64,000 bases of DNA from NCBI GenBank assembly GCA_009823395.1, contig CM020507.1:5890001-5954000 (forward strand), written 5' to 3'. A program made the position numbers and the translations under genes. The DNA is from Thamnaconus septentrionalis (Eukaryota > Chordata > Actinopteri > Tetraodontiformes > Monacanthidae). Each line of letters starts with the position of its first letter. Within the stretch, counting starts at the first letter, position 1. The notes below the pieces were generated by a model. It saw only the letters and a list, made by a program, of their open reading frames with translations, was not told the origin of the DNA and ran no database searches. This document shows positions 47,894 to 60,202 of this stretch, piece by piece.

Positions 47894-48048
47894 GTGAGAG
47901 GAAATTTATTTCCTAATGCAAAATAACCAGTTCAGAGAACTCTAGTGAACTCTTGCTTTTCTACAAGATAAAATGTTAGGTTAAAATTTCAAACTTAGTT
48001 AAAAGTTCTAACCTGTAGAGACTCTCTCTGAATATCTGCTTGGACAGA

Positions 48049-49245
48049 ATGTGGGTCCTTGGGAAGATCAGGGAGAGCGTGGAGGGCTTCCCTCTGGAGC
48101 TGAGCCGCTACATGGGGAAGAGCGGTGAGGAAACGTTCCTCTGCGCTAAGGCCAGTCTCTCTTACAAGCTGCCCAGCAACATCCTCACGCCTGACAAGAT
48201 CCCAGAGTTCTGCCTGCCTCCGCGACTTTGCAAGAGAAGCCCAGCGCTGGAGGCCCACAGAGTGACACCATCCCCGGACGGTCTGCAGCAGGTCCAGAGC
48301 AGCGCTCCAACTGCCACACAGGAGAAGAATGTGAAGATTCTCATGGCTGGAGAGGCTGTGAGGAAGCCTTTGCCGTTCTCCGCAGAGAGCTTCGGTCTGG
48401 CCGGGATGTACGAGAGCCCCAACACTCGGAGGAAAGAATCTTTGTTTCTCTCAAAGCGCCCAGCGTACATCCTGGACCGGAGCAAAACAGGTGCAGCGCT
48501 CGGGTTGGTCGAACATGAGCCAAACAAGAAAACTTTTGTCCCTCACACGTTGTATAGGCAGCTGCTCAAGACAGAGGTCAGAGAATGTATGCCAACTTCC
48601 TCCTCATCTCTCAGTTCCCAGTCTGGCGTCAGATCCCACTCCAGCAACCCGTCCCACAGAGGCCAACTCAGAGGAGCCACGTCGTGTCCTTCTTTGATTG
48701 ACAGCAGGGGGAGCAGAAGTGGGGTCAAGTCAGGTGCTTTAGCCTTGACGAGATCTCTTCTGAGTTCAGAGGGCGCTCTACTGACCCTGAGCCCGCCTGC
48801 CCTCTTCCCCCTGGATGTCCTGCAGTCCGCCCAGAGACTCCAGCAGGAGCACGTGCTCTCCCTGCAGGGCCGCGTCCAGGTGCGCCTCCTCGCCGAGCGA
48901 ACCGTCTCCACAAACATGTTCTCCACCCTGTCCACCGTCCGAGTGCGCCTGGTGTCTGTGGAGTTGCTGAGTGAGGACGCCGGTGGCCGAGGCCTGGACT
49001 GCGCCGTGAATCTGTGTCTGACGCCGGGGAAGCTGCAGCAGCAGCAGAGCGCCAGCGTCAGGAGCAGCAGCCCTGTGTTCAATGAGGATTTCTTCTTCAC
49101 GGAGCTCAGCAGAGAGGACCTGCTGGAGCTGCAGCTCAGGTTGAGAGTGGTCAACAAGCCTGCAGCTGGAACACTGAGGAGGGTGAAAGTTCTTGGCGTG
49201 ATGATCAAACCCTTGTGTCAGTTATTGTCTGTTGAAAATGGGTAG
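48049..49245 (+). CDS. C2CD4-family (FAM148) C2-domain protein
   Basis: A 398-aa protein from ATG 48049. An in-frame TTG upstream is not a start, because the exon begins at the acceptor CTTGGACAG|A (48048). Family hallmarks are N-terminal MWVLGKIRESVE, ILTPDKIPEFCLPPRLC (human C2CD4A has VLTPDRIPEFCIPPRL) and SPNTRRKESLFLS (human SPHTRRKESLLL). The C-terminal C2 domain covers about residues 280-390, with VNLCLTPGKLQQQQSASVRS and SPVFNEDFFFTEL, close to C2CD4C LVPGKLQKQRST and PVFNEDFFFDGL. The calcium-binding Asp clusters of classical C2 domains are largely missing, as in this family. Members are nuclear and inflammation-regulated. The A, B, C or D assignment cannot be settled from sequence alone. 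A non-coding first exon probably ends at 47893. Confidence 0.87.
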   Translation: MWVLGKIRESVEGFPLELSRYMGKSGEETFLCAKASLSYKLPSNILTPDKIPEFCLPPRLCKRSPALEAHRVTPSPDGLQQVQSSAPTATQEKNVKILMAGEAVRKPLPFSAESFGLAGMYESPNTRRKESLFLSKRPAYILDRSKTGAALGLVEHEPNKKTFVPHTLYRQLLKTEVRECMPTSSSSLSSQSGVRSHSSNPSHRGQLRGATSCPSLIDSRGSRSGVKSGALALTRSLLSSEGALLTLSPPALFPLDVLQSAQRLQQEHVLSLQGRVQVRLLAERTVSTNMFSTLSTVRVRLVSVELLSEDAGGRGLDCAVNLCLTPGKLQQQQSASVRSSSPVFNEDFFFTELSREDLLELQLRLRVVNKPAAGTLRRVKVLGVMIKPLCQLLSVENG

Positions 49246-49532
49246 GCAGCACTCGGTGACAAGTTTTACTTGGCATAAGAACAAATGTCTCATATACACA
49301 TATATGTCATATATATATTTACTTCTTCCTGTTCCATTGATTTTAACAGCATTTGGCATTTTGAGCGTTAATCTGCAGTTCGAATGATCATATTTAAGCG
49401 TAAATCTTAGTGACATCTAGTGGTAAGAGAGCATATCGCAACAACATGCTACATAACATCCGTTGTGTCTCTGTGGCCATGTTTTAAAAGTTTCAAAGGT
49501 AATTGTATTAAAAGAGCAAGTCTGAAGTTTGC

Positions 49533-49538
49533 AATAAA
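49533..49538 (+). promoter_or_regulatory. AATAAA poly(A) signal for the C2CD4-family gene
   Basis: AATAAA lies 288 bp after the stop codon, followed by AT/GT-rich sequence (ATGTATTATTAG). It is the first canonical signal after the gene and well before the vps13a promoter. Confidence 0.65.
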
Positions 49539-49681
49539 CATATGTATTATTAGTTATTCCAGTCTGTTCTTCTTGGGTGTATCGTGAAGTTGTGTTATTG
49601 ACTTGTTGTTTGGTGACCCACTGAAGATATATTAAGCAGTAAAATTTACATTTTTACTTAAGGCTCAGTAAGTGACGCCAC

Positions 49682-49687
49682 TTATTA

Positions 49688-49779
<92 letters not shown>

Positions 49780-49780
49780 T
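49682..49780. repeat. (ATT)n(AGT)n microsatellite
   Basis: About 19 ATT units pass directly into about 13 AGT units, 200-300 bp before the vps13a start codon. Confidence 0.95.
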
Positions 49781-49844
49781 GTTGTAGTGGTGGTAATATG
49801 AAGAACAAAAATGATGTATTCCAACTTTTGGTGAATGATACATG

Positions 49845-49977
49845 AACGTACGCGATGACGTCGGAGCCCCGCCCACCACGTACTGTCACAAATCCGCCTT
49901 TGATGCGAGCGGAGCGGCTGGGCTGCCTGGCCAGAATGTAAACACAGCAGTATCGGACACATGAAAGAGGCGACAAG
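49845..49977 (+). promoter_or_regulatory. vps13a: vps13a core promoter / 5' UTR
   Basis: TGACGTCG (CRE-like, 49856-49863) and GCCCCGCCC (Sp1-type GC box, 49866-49874) lie about 105-120 bp before the start codon, with several CpGs and no TATA box. This fits a TATA-less housekeeping promoter. An upstream ATG at 49961 in poor context opens an ORF that overlaps the main start. Confidence 0.55.
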
Positions 49978-51361
49978 ATGGTGTTTGAGAGCCTGGTGGT
50001 GGACGTCCTCAACCGCTTCCTGGGCGACTATGTGGTCAACCTGGACTGCTCCCAGCTCAAGCTGGGCATCTGGGGAGGTGAGCCAACAACCCCGGGCGGG
50101 CGGGCTGCTGCGGCGCCACGGTGCTCAGCAGCTCAGCAGCCCGCTGCTAGCAGGTAGTTAGCGGCTAGGCTAGGCTAACTGTAAGTCGCCAGCAGTCAGG
50201 TGGATCCCGGTCGGTGCACCCAGCTGTCACTGTCAGTTTATCTGTCCCCCCCCCGACCCAATACACTCACACATCTCCTCCGAGCCACACAGCGCTGTTC
50301 AAACGCCAGCTGTGTCCTCACACTCGTTTGTAATGGCTGACTTTGCTCCAACGCCCAGTTGTTATTGAACCATGTTTGCTCGTTTCACCTCGTGTCAGCT
50401 TCTCAGACTGCCAGGTGGTGCGACCTGTTTGGGACAATCTAAAACCCTTGACGTAAAAAGCTTAACGTAGCTTATTGACCGATAAGGGCGATCAATAATC
50501 GCCAAATGTCGTGTGGAGTCTCTAGTCATGCCCACTTCCACCTCTCCAAAAACCAAAACGATAACTCCTGTTTCATGGCTTAACGTGGACAGTATCCATG
50601 AAATACTTTTTACCCAGGCAAAGGTGGTGCTTCTAAAACGACCCAGTTTCCTCCTTTATTTTTGACTACAGGTGTACGTTTAAAAGTGCACTCGCAAACT
50701 TAGACGTAAAGGGGATTTAAGGCGAGGTTTTCTAAACGTGCACCAACTTGTTGCAGCCGCCTGAGTGTCAGCGGCTTCTTGGGTTAGTGGCTGTTGTGGT
50801 GGTGCAGCCTGCAAACTGTGCGCCCTATTACCCTGACTTTTGAAATCAGTCAGCAAGACACAGATATGACTTCTTCTTATCAGCCTCAATACACCTGCCT
50901 CAGGCTTCACCCTCACCTCCACCCTGTGGAACTGTAGTAAAAAAAAAGAAAAAAAAGAATGATTGAACGTGTGTGTCGTCTTCACAGGGGACGCCATCCT
51001 CACAAATCTGGAAATCAAGGAAGATGCCTTGGTAAGTGGAAACAGACAGACAGATAGGCTTCCCGCTCTGCCGCTCGTCATTAACGTCCGTCTAATTGAA
51101 TTTGCTGGTCTTTCTTCCCGCCACTGCAGAGTCAACTGGACATTCCTTTCAAAGTGAAAGCAGGCCACATAGGTGAGACCTCTGCGCCGCCGTCACCGTC
51201 TGCCCTTTTCCATTGTGGCATATGTAAAGTGTGTCACACTGCCTGTGTCTCTGGTTGAAAACTAGGTCGGCTCGAGCTGAAGATCCCATGGAAGAACCTT
51301 TACACCCAGTCTGTGGAGGCCACGCTGGACGGCGTCTTTCTGCTCATCGTGCCCACCGCCA
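49978..51361 (+). CDS. vps13a: vps13a exons 1-4: Chorein_N lipid-channel entry
   Basis: Encodes residues 1 to about 94: [40 protein letters not shown], then [20 protein letters not shown] and [20 protein letters not shown]. This is the Chorein_N domain, which forms the ER-side mouth of the hydrophobic groove. The initiator has a strong Kozak context (A at -3, G at +4). An out-of-frame ATG lies 17 nt upstream at 49961. Confidence 0.95.
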
Positions 51362-53345
51362 GTAAGATCACCTTCGTTTCTTGGTGCAAAGACTGATGAA
51401 ATCTAGCGCTTTAAATTGCACCGTATACCTAATATCTCATCTTCATGTCCATATAAGGATGGATCTAGCAGGAAAAACTGACACCCTTATTTTTTAGTTA
51501 CACATTGGAGCTCAGCGCAGCTCAGCATTTAATGCGTCTAAGAGGAACTTCTGATTTCAGCTCTTGTTTTCACTTCATTCGATTAATGTAAGAGCGTATT
51601 GACAAACATCTCTGCTTGTTTTCCAGGTATAATGTACGACGCGGAGAAGGAGGAGCGGCAGCTGCAGGACGCTCGCCAGAGGGAGCTGCAGCGCATCGAG
51701 GAGACCAAACAGAAGGCTGCGCAGCTCGGTCAGGATTCAGCTTGGGTTGCTTTGTTTTTTAAGGCCTATGTGTGTTGAACCGCTAAAATCCAATCAATAT
51801 TCTTAGCTTTTGCAAATACAATCCTAACGCAGGCATTTTTGCCAAAAATCTATTACTGCTAAGTTACGCAGCAGAAGAGACTGAAAATGTGAAACGGGAC
51901 GTGAGGAAGATGTTGTGGCGTTCCACAGCAGAGATTTCATGCCATGTGGTCGTGGTTTTGTTTTCAGTTGTGACTTCCTTCTTGGGAAGACTCGGCACTT
52001 GATGCTCTGCATGTGGTTTTGCACTGCTGACTGCTATGACACGGGCCTGACCATGTGTTTGCTGCTTCACACATCAAGTCAGAGCTCCTGCAAACAAGAA
52101 GACACTTCCTGTTTTTGGTTTCTCCTGATTCTATTAGTGCCGTATTATTGCATGTATTTGATTTGAGATATCAAGACGTGCTCATTAATGCTTTATCCAA
52201 GTGTTTTTCATGATATGCTCTGCACACAGGTCATTAGTGACCTAGGAAAGCTTTTGTTTTGGCTTCAGTTCTTGGGTAATCAAGGATTCTGGAAAGCTGC
52301 AGTGGCCGACCTGGTCTCACTCGGTTCATAACTGTGTCTGCACAGATGATCCAGCTCTGGAGAAGCAGGACTCGTTTGTGGAGAAGCTGGTCACTCAGGT
52401 CATCAAGAACCTGCAGGTCAAGATCTCAAACATCCACGTTCGCTATGAGGACGATGTGAGTATTTTTTAATTTATTTTTTCAATCAATTAAAGTGAGTGT
52501 CACCCAATCAAGTGGCCAGCTCAAGACGGTACCGCTTTTTCCCGCAGGTGACTAATCCAAACTGCCCCTTGTCTTTTGGAGTGTCACTTAAAAACCTCAG
52601 CCTTCAGGTAACCTGCCTCCACACGTTTGACATAGTACCACCTTAAATAACAATGTGTGTATGCATCTTGTAAAAATGTACAGTTTTTCGTTTTTGTATC
52701 ATCATCAACAACAGAAAAAAAATAACGATGCTTGGCTGTATTATTAGAAAAGATGGTTCCTCATAGTTTTTTTTTTTTAATGCAAACTGCAGCACAAGAA
52801 AACAGCTACAGCTGCTAAATGCAGGAAGCCTTTTGACAGCACAAACTGCCAGAGTGTGTAAATGAATAATTGATAGGACTTCCTGATCGTGAGGGCACGA
52901 GTGGATCTCACTCTCTTTGCACTGGTGTGTCATAGCAGTTTTATCTATTGTCAATGATTTTTGGGGGAGTTTTCTCTTGAGTCGGCTTGGGTGCAGAAAT
53001 TAATAGCACGTACGGCAGTCGAAAGCAGCACAGTAGATTTTGTTCGGACACCCAGTAGATACTGATGTATATAGTTGTGCGATATAATTAATTAGTGCGA
53101 GGCTCATTCATTTAAAGCGAGCTAACGTCACAACACAGAAAGCACAGACTTACCCTGAAACATACAACACAAACCAGAAACTCTGCTGGGATTGAGAGAC
53201 AATCGGCACAGGTTAAAAAAAACAAAAGAAACAAGTTCTTCAGCTGGTTTCATTGGTTACGCTAGTGATGATTTACATGAAGAGCCTTCTGTAAACTCCA
53301 CTTGACAAGGGCTGAAACGAATTAAGAGGATTTTGGAGGGAAAGC

Positions 53346-53385
<40 letters not shown>

Positions 53386-56300
53386 TTATTTATTTTAAAT
53401 ATTTTTATATATATAAAAATTGTTGTTTGACTTGCAGACAGCTGACGAGAACTGGAATCCGAGCCTTTTAGATGAGAGTTCGAGGCTTTTCTTCAAGGTA
53501 AGATCTTCAGCCATTGTAGCTGGGGAGTGGCCAGTGTTTCCCAGCCATTTAGAGCTCTTGCACTCCCAGTCATCCAATCTTTCACTCCTGCTGAGTGGCC
53601 AATGGCTTCCTGGCCTTACACTGTGTGCAATCTGCATCTTTGGTATTTTCATTAAAGCTAAAACACGCCTGCTGTCGGGAATAGATCAAATAATTTTATG
53701 TCCTCCAGCAAGTGGACAGCTTTCTTTTTTTGGAGGGTGAGACAATTCTGATTAGATTGTGCAGGTCTGTGAAGTTGATCCTTCAGCAGAAAATGAACAA
53801 ATTAATTTTATCTCTTCTTAGCTTTTGACTGTGAAGTGTTTTTGATGCTGTCAGCTCTGCACTTCACTCATTGTTTCCATCTTTACAGCTGGTTCAACTG
53901 GACGACTTGTTTGCATATTGGAATGTCAACTCAGCCCTCTTCTCCTTCCTCAGTCCCGAGGAAGCTCTGGTGAGTCACCTTGAACAAACTTCTACTGTTA
54001 AAAGTCCCGACTGCCTGGGATAAATCTGTGTTTTTTAATTTTGATAATAAAGGTGTTTGTGTCAAGAAAAAAAATAGAATGTTTTTCCTTCCTGCCTGTT
54101 TGTAGCAAAATCTGCAGAGCAGCATGGACGCCCAGACGGCTCTCCCTGTCAGCCACGACTTTGGTGAGTCTGACAGACTCACGAGACAGTTTTGTACCGG
54201 CACTCAGATTTCAAAACAAAAGACTGGTATAAACTGTAAATCTACCAAATAAAAAAGTAGTTTCTAAGTTTTTACTTAAGGTCTAATACAGGATGTTCCA
54301 TGAAAACACTGAAAGACTGGAATAAAATGTTGTTGTTTTTTAAGATGAGCATTGAGGATTAAATAAACAATAAATTCAAGATTTAGAAATGATTTTCATT
54401 TTAACGTGTCTGTTTTGATTTATCGTCTTTTTTGCTGCACAGTTTTCCGTCCTATCTCTGCCGACGCTAAGCTGCGGATGAATCCCAGGTCATTTATGGA
54501 CTTCTCCTCCCCCAAAGTGGACCTGATGGTCAACCTCAGCGAGGTGGCCTTTGAGCTGAACAGGCCTCAGGTGTGTGTGTCTGTATGTGTGTGTGTGTCT
54601 TTGTGTGTGTGACCTGTGAAGGTAAATGTCGGTGGAAAAAGTATTTAAAAACACCAAAATGGTAATAAAACTGTAATTTAATGCTCCTGGTGCTCAGCAG
54701 TGGAGGTCGTTGAAGAAGCGTCTCAGTGGAGATGAAGCCGCTGAGTAAATGCCGACTTCCTGTTTTTCCACAGTACATTAGCATGCTGGAGCTGCTGGGC
54801 TCAGTGGACATGATGACACGCAACCTGCCCTACAGGAAGTACAGACCTGTGGTGCACGTCCTCAACAACACCCGAATATGGTGAGAAAACCGCCTTGTTT
54901 TCTTCAGTTTAGTCTCACTAATGTTTGCAGCGACGTGCGTTCGCCACCACGACCCCCTTCACACCCACCCACCGCACTTGCACACACCGCAGGTGGAAGT
55001 ACGTGACCACGAGCATCCTGGAGGTGGACGTCAAGCCTCGGCTCCAGATGTGGTCGTGGCAGCACATCCGCCGCCACCGGCAGACGGTCAAGCGCTACCG
55101 GGAGCTGTACAAGACCAAGATCACCAGCAAGAAGCCGAGCGAGGAGCTGCTCAAGGCGCTGGAGGTGAGACAAGAGGCTGTGACAGTGACTCGCGCTGTC
55201 TGCCAAAGCAACATCATGCTGCTGTAATTTAATGTTCGTAAGTAACGGACCTGAAATCTGATGTACAGGTGGTCAAATTATGCAAAGAACTTCTACTTAT
55301 TCTATTCTATTCCATTATCCTGATTAGATTTTACACAACAGTAAATTTAGTTTGTGCAGTAACACGACGCCGCTAAAAGGTCCAATCGGTGTTTCAGGAG
55401 CCTGAAAAGACCTTGGACATCTTCAACATCACTCTGGCGAGACAACAGGCCGAGGTGGAGGTGAGTGAGGTCTCCTCATGTGGGCTAGGTGCTGCGGTAA
55501 AGCAGTGAGAGCGCCCTCTGCTGTAGTCAAAAAAGTCATTTTTTTTAACCTGCTCTAAAAATTAAAGCAAACACTGCTTTAGAGAGCAAACAGAAAGGCG
55601 AAGCGCTAAAAGCAACAGAGAACATGTGACTTCAGTGATGAAGCGGTTACAGTCCCACAGGGGGTTGACGGTGAGTCATCAATGTTTTGTTCTTCACTTG
55701 GCCCAAGTTGTTTCACTTGACAGCAGTTTTGATTTCCTTTTCTAAAATATTGCCTTTTGTGAAGTGTTGTTTTTTGTTGGGTTTTTTTTTTTGCACAGAA
55801 CATAAAATTAATGGATCCTTCCATCCATCCATTTTCAATACTTGCTTATTCTTGAAGTCAGGGTTGCAGGGGTCTGCAGGAGTCTAAAAACTAATATATA
55901 TATGGCAGCCAAAATATTATTTGGGGGAATTATGGAAAGTATGGACGTGTCGTAAAATAAATGCACAAAGCTCAGTCAGCCCTGTAGGTGAGGTGGAGCT
56001 TGTGCTTGTTTCCAACCAATAATTGTCTCTCTGTCCTCCAGGCAAGCAAGGCCGGCCTGTGTATTTACCGGCCCGGGGTGAAGATGGAGGAAGAGGAGTC
56101 GCAGGGCTGGTTCAGCTGGATGTGGGACTGGGGACAAGAGGCAGAGGCCAAGCCCAAGGACGTGAAGAGCGCAGGAGGTACGAAAGGAGATGGAAGAACC
56201 CCGAGCAGCCGGGTGTCGCTCACTGCCTGTGTCCTGCCAGCGCTGTCAATGTGACCTGCAGTTGGTGACTGAATCCCACCGCTCTGTTCACTTCCCCTCC

Positions 56301-59300
56301 CCCTCTCCCTCTCTGCATCCCAAGGCTTTGACGAGCTGTTGACGCCCGCCGAGAAAGCCAAACTCTACACTGCCATCGGCTACAGCGAGACCGCCGCCAA
56401 CCCCAACCTGCCAAAGGATGTGAGTCACATGACGCATCCCTTTCCGGCTCTGCATCCATCCCAAATAGACCACTGCTATATGCGTTGTGTCACTTGTTTT
56501 TTTGTTGTTGTTTTTTTAAATAATAGTTTGAAGACATGATCGTCAATTTCCACATGGAGAAGCTGACGGTGTCCATCAAAGACAAGAAGGACAGGAATGA
56601 GATCATCAGGCTGACGGTGGGCGAGCTGCAGTCCACGCTGGCACAGCGGCCAGGAGCTCAAGCCATCAAGTCTGTAGTGCAACTTCCTCTTTTCCTTTCT
56701 GTCTTTCCTGCGGCTGAGGCTGTGTCCCAAATCAACCACTCGTTCCCTCCTCCCCCCCATAGAGGGAGTTGTATGTAGCCAACTATACAGCGCTACTTCG
56801 GACACAGCCTTGGACTGCACACTTTGTGATTTTAACAATCTCGTCTGAGGAATATGAATCTAATGATAAACTTGGCTAAAACATGAGGTTTGCTGTGTTC
56901 AAGTCACAGACTCAACGTCTTGCAGTGTGAACCAACCGCTGATCTGGAGCTCGAAATGAAAATCAAACACAGGAAATAGACACAACCGTCACCCTCGTAG
57001 TTCTTTTCACCCTTGGAGAGACGCATCTTTATTAAAAAGAGAAAACAAATCAGATGTTGACGCTGCAGTGGCTCTTAGTTTGGGTTTGCCTGCTGTTGTT
57101 GATGTTGATGCTGCTGTTGCTCCAGTCAGATCTGGTGATTCATCGTGACTGAGACGTCACCATGTTTCTCTCAGGATTCTTATCTTTCGGCTGCTACCAG
57201 CTGGCACGTTGCCAGTCTCATGAAACTCACCGCATCAATCCTAAATTTAACAAATTGTCATGTGCCAGGCAGGAAAATCCTCATCGCTGCGTTCGTTGCA
57301 ACTCGGATGTTGCTGGAGTTTGGTGTTGTTGCTGTTGGTGGCCTCCACCTTCTCACTTCTACCTCTCCTCTTTTTGTCTCTCCCGCAGGATCACAGCCGA
57401 GCTCAGCCTGTTCGAGGTGTCGGGTCTGGCCAGCAACCGGCCGGCGCCGGTCCTGCTCTCCTCCAAGAAGGCAGCCACGGGGACGGGGACGCCGCTGCTG
57501 TCCTTCCTCTTCGAGACCAACCCGCTGGACGAGAGCGCCAACCAGCGGCTTCACGTGGAATCGCAGCCCCTGGAGATCATCTATGACGCGGTGAGTGGCG
57601 TCAGCGAGCGCAAGTTCAAAAGTCAACAGGTGAAGCGGCGACTTGACCGTCCGTCTGTCGCCTGTGCAGATAACTGTGAACAGCATGACAGCGTTCTTCC
57701 TGCCGCCGGACGACCTGCAGCTGGACGAGCTCACCAACGCCACCCTGATGAAGCTGGAGCAGTTCAGGGACCGCACATCCACCGGTCAGTCAGTCAGTCA
57801 GTCAGCAGCACGAGTCTCCAGTGTCAGATGAGAAAATGTCTCCTTCCTCTCCATTTTTTTTTCCATTATCAGCGTATCTGAAGGACTCAGTTATTTCCTG
57901 TTCCAGGGCTGTTGTTTTCTTTTCTTTTGTTTTTTTGACTGATTGCTTCCCTGAAAATGCCAAACTTTTACTTAATGTTCCCTCCAGAGAGTTTCTGTAA
58001 CTTGTAGTTGTTAGTTACAAAGCTTCCTGCATCAGAAGCATTTTTCAATTTTATTTAAAACATTTTTATCAATCTTGGAGTCATTCAAGGCTGCTTTGTG
58101 TTTTTCCAGGTCTGATGTATGTGATAGAAACACAGAAGGTCATGGACCTGAAGGTCAACCTGATGGCCTCCTATGTCATTGTGCCTCAGACGGGCTTTTA
58201 CGACGGGACCCAGAACATCTTACTGTTGGATCTCGGTCACCTCCAGGTGTGAGATTAAGACAAATTCCCACTGGCTTATTCCAAGAACCTTCACTTTGCA
58301 GAGCTTTTGCTTGATGCAGGGAGTTTAACCTTGTTTAACCTTCATCAGATGTCCAGCCTGAGCAGGAAACATCTGCCAGAACTGTCGGTGACCTCCAGCA
58401 ACATTGAAGACATCATGTCTCGAGCGTACGACAGCTTCGAAATCCAGCTCAACAGCCTGCAGTTCCTCTACAGCAAGCCAGGTACAGCCAGCAAGCGAGC
58501 GGTTTGGTTGGTGTGCAGTTGGTGTTCAGCTGGTTACTATTGGAGAGGCAGAATGTTTTGTTATTTTAAATGTAGTTCACCACATGCTCAGAAAACACCA
58601 ACACACTTTGGAAAGTTGACTTTTAAAGGTGCTTTGATGTAAAAGCAACACAGGAGTCTCAACAAATTCACTTTAACAACAAGAAGCAAATATTTTTTGT
58701 TCAGCTGATTCAATCAGGTACAATATTTTCCTCTGTGTGACAGGCGGCGACTGGAAAAAGGCCCGAAAGCAGAAGCGGTCAGCGCTCCACATCCTGGAGC
58801 CGGTGGACCTGAACATCATCTTCAGCCGAGCCATGGTGGTCACAGACTCTCGCATGGCAAAGTAAGATTCTGTGGGGCTCGTTTCCTTCCCGCTGTTTTT
58901 ATTTTTTGTAGCGAAAGGTGTTGATTGAGCGGAGCTTCGTTAAAGGCCCCAATGGTTTCTTCCGCTCGGTGTCCAGGTACAAAATGTCAGGGGAGCTTCC
59001 TCTGCTGTCTCTGCGTATTTCCGATGATAAGTTTCGAAACGTGTTGGGACTGGTGGAGAGTATACCACTGCCGAAGCCCAGGCCGGCCGCCCGCGGCGCT
59101 GCTTCCTCCTACACCTCGAAGGTACGTTGTTCCACTGACCAGGTCCAGATAAAGCAGAAGACTCAACAAGATGCAGGCAACTGTCATTATGTCAGGTGCA
59201 GTAACTGGTTCTAACCGGTTCAATCTGACAGCATGATTTGGTTAAGGCTCAACAGTTTCCTCATCGACTGTTCATTTTCTGTGTGGAAGCTGCAGGTTTT

Positions 59301-60165
59301 CAGTTTTGGCAGCACAAGTTTTACTGAGCCTCATGAAGAGATTTTGACAAATAAAAGCTCTGTAGTAGTTTATTGGCTCCAGCAGAGGGCGCTGCGTGTT
59401 TAAGGGGAAAACTGAATATAAGATGCTCACAGCCTCAATAGAGATTAACAGGCATCACAGCATTAAATATCAGCAGTGCCGTTGAAAGGGTCACTTCTGT
59501 GCGACCTCGCAACTTCTGAGTCAGAGAGTTTGTTGTCTTTGGTTTGCAAGGCGACTGACAAAGAGCAGACGAGGACGACAGCACTCAGTGTCAGTTCACT
59601 CTTCACTAGTTGCCCTGCTCAGATATTAACGACTGTCACGGCTTGTCAGGGTTTACTTGTGCTTTCAAACGCGGCTTGTTTTCCCCCGTCAGCCGAAGCT
59701 CACGCCCCAGCTCACCCCCAGAAGACCCCCCGCCTTGGCCGATCACCGCTCCTCCATCTTGTTCGAGTCATGCGAGACCATCAGCATCACCTCACTGGGT
59801 AAAACTCACCACGCAGCCTCAACTGCGCCACTCGCACTCACCTGTTCATTCATTTACTCACAAAACGTGGTTTCTTTTTTTGTTGTTTTTCTTTGCAGGG
59901 TCGGAGGAGGATTTGTTCTACGACGCTCCCAGCTCTCCTGTTGGCGATCGGCCGTTCTTCCCGGACAACCCCGTCTCCCTTCGCTCTGTCAGCAAAAGGA
60001 AAAATTACATCAAGGAAGATGCTCCCAAGAACATGAAGGACCTTGTCATGACATTTGAAATCAGCGAGGTATCACTGCCCACTTGTTATATTCGTATATT
60101 ATAGTATGTTATATTTTTTTCTCCTCCCACATCTGTCCTCTTTGTCCGTCTCTCTTTGCGTATGT

Positions 60166-60202
<37 letters not shown>

